Below, piece after piece: positions 63,381-64,000 of a stretch of 64,000 bases of DNA. The notes beneath the pieces are model-generated. The model searched no databases. It was given only the letters and a program-made list of their open reading frames with translations, and was not told the origin of the DNA. How positions within the stretch are numbered: the first letter of the stretch is position 1; each line of letters starts with the position of its first letter. Where the stretch lies: the NCBI GenBank assembly GCA_018830105.1, contig JAHJTC010000022.1:62001-126000 (forward strand), written 5' to 3'. Position numbers and translations under genes: made by a program. Source of the DNA: Bacteroidota bacterium. Its GTDB lineage: Bacteria > Bacteroidota > Bacteroidia > Bacteroidales > F082.

Positions 63381-64000
63381 TTATTTGAATTCGGCCAGAC
63401 AGGCTTTGGCGGCAATGCGATCCTTTTCAAGCTGCTGGCGCAAGGTTTCCAGACTGTCATATTTGTGCTCATCGCGGATGCGGTCGATAAAGCTGATCGT
63501 GATTTCTTCGTCATAAATTTCCTTGTCGAAATCGAAAATATGAACCTCAATCGTGAGCTCGCTGTCCGAAACCGTTGGCCGATACCCGATATTACCCATG
63601 CCATCGTATAATTTACCCTCATAATCTACCTGACAGGCATAAACACCGCCGGCAGTAATCAGTTTATACTGATTCGGCGTTTCGATATTGGCAGTTGGGA
63701 AGCCGATGGTTCGTCCTATTTGATTGCCGCGCACTACTTTGCCGCAAATGGAGTAATTGTAGCCAAGCAGTCGATTGGCTTTAGACACATTGCCAAGTTC
63801 CAGGGCTTTCCTGATTTTGGTAGAACTTATTGCGATATTTTCCACGTCCTGCGCGGCAATGCGCTCTACTTTAAACTGGAACAGCTGTCCCAGATCGTAT
63901 AATAATTTGTAGTCACCAATGCGGTTTTTCCCAAAATGATGATCGTATCCAACAACCAATTTATAGGGTTTTATAGGCTCAACGATAAACTTTTTGATAA
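63381..64000 (-). CDS. ribF: Bifunctional riboflavin kinase / FAD synthetase (N-terminus cut by window edge)
   Basis: The frame stays open to the right edge (IKKFIVEPIKPYKLVVGYDHHFGK continues upstream), so the annotated start would lie beyond it; a TTG near 63959 is an internal Leu codon. The visible part includes the FAD synthetase end (LVVGYDHHFGKNRIGD, ISSTKIRKALELGNVSKANRLLGYNYS) and the riboflavin kinase domain (GKVVRGNQIGRTIGFPTANI, GGVYACQV, NIGYRPTV, IEVHIFDFDKEIYDEEITISFIDRIRDE). It makes FMN and FAD. At least 206 residues. Confidence 0.95.
   Translation of the reverse strand, partial: IKKFIVEPIKPYKLVVGYDHHFGKNRIGDYKLLYDLGQLFQFKVERIAAQDVENIAISSTKIRKALELGNVSKANRLLGYNYSICGKVVRGNQIGRTIGFPTANIETPNQYKLITAGGVYACQVDYEGKLYDGMGNIGYRPTVSDSELTIEVHIFDFDKEIYDEEITISFIDRIRDEHKYDSLETLRQQLEKDRIAAKACLAEFK

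Overview
The window is a 64 kb stretch of a chromosome from the phylum Bacteroidota, by inference a free-living, oxygen-tolerant or oxygen-exposed member. The evidence is: promoters of the Bacteroidota type (TTTG, about 19-20 bases, TAnnTTTG) at several genes; two secreted proteins with C-terminal type IX secretion sorting domains; a TonB-family protein; DUF4369-thioredoxin, Ig-like and PorT-like envelope proteins; RprY/PhoB-like regulation; and gene sets such as purH-mreBCD and panC-panD-flippase-rfaE2 that are usual in this phylum. I found no tRNA, rRNA, CRISPR array, prophage or insertion sequence.

Layout. 1-7204 is all on the minus strand: a large Cache-HAMP-GAF sensor kinase cut by the left edge, a PepSY membrane pair, an OB-fold lipoprotein, and an operon nadA - lipoprotein - MORN-repeat protein. 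7205-7839 is an AT-rich gap with at least nine DnaA-box-like 9-mers, three of them in a row at exact 11-base spacing; it is my best candidate for the chromosomal replication origin (oriC). 7840-18638 holds rpiB, a lone lutB, a thioredoxin-like lipoprotein, mreD-mreC-mreB-purH (minus), an array of four 113-base hairpin repeats, an ABC permease and recJ. 18864-22580 (minus) holds a possible GH3 amidosynthetase - LysE exporter - DUF308 operon and a SprT-like protein. 22962-31591 holds a DUF302 protein, a type IX-secreted beta-helix protein, an aldo-keto reductase, a DUF255 thioredoxin-domain protein and an oxidative-stress block: dps, a 1-Cys peroxiredoxin and the divergent oxyR with a well-defined multi-half-site operator between them.

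31740-37414 (plus) holds a WCxxS thioredoxin, panC, panD, a flippase-like membrane protein, rfaE2, an outer-membrane protein and adenine deaminase. 37415-39536 is a small, more AT-rich island: an AbiE type IV toxin-antitoxin pair, a frameshifted DUF2256 zinc-ribbon gene that gene callers miss, and a cysteine-tailed ArsR regulator with a palindrome in its promoter. 39587-47382 holds envelope genes (Ig-like lipoprotein, TonB, DUF2179, START domain) and a biotin-dependent acyl-CoA carboxylase operon. 47783-64000 holds a hybrid histidine kinase, fructose-bisphosphate aldolase, a usp-SPOR-usp operon, ruvB-queG-redoxin, a two-component system, a subtilase, a mannose-1-phosphate guanylyltransferase, a BamA/TamA-type barrel and ribF cut by the right edge.

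Most genes are housekeeping. The parts most worth a second look are the oriC candidate, the OxyR operator, the AbiE/DUF2256/ArsR island, the GH3-LysE pairing and the hairpin repeat array.
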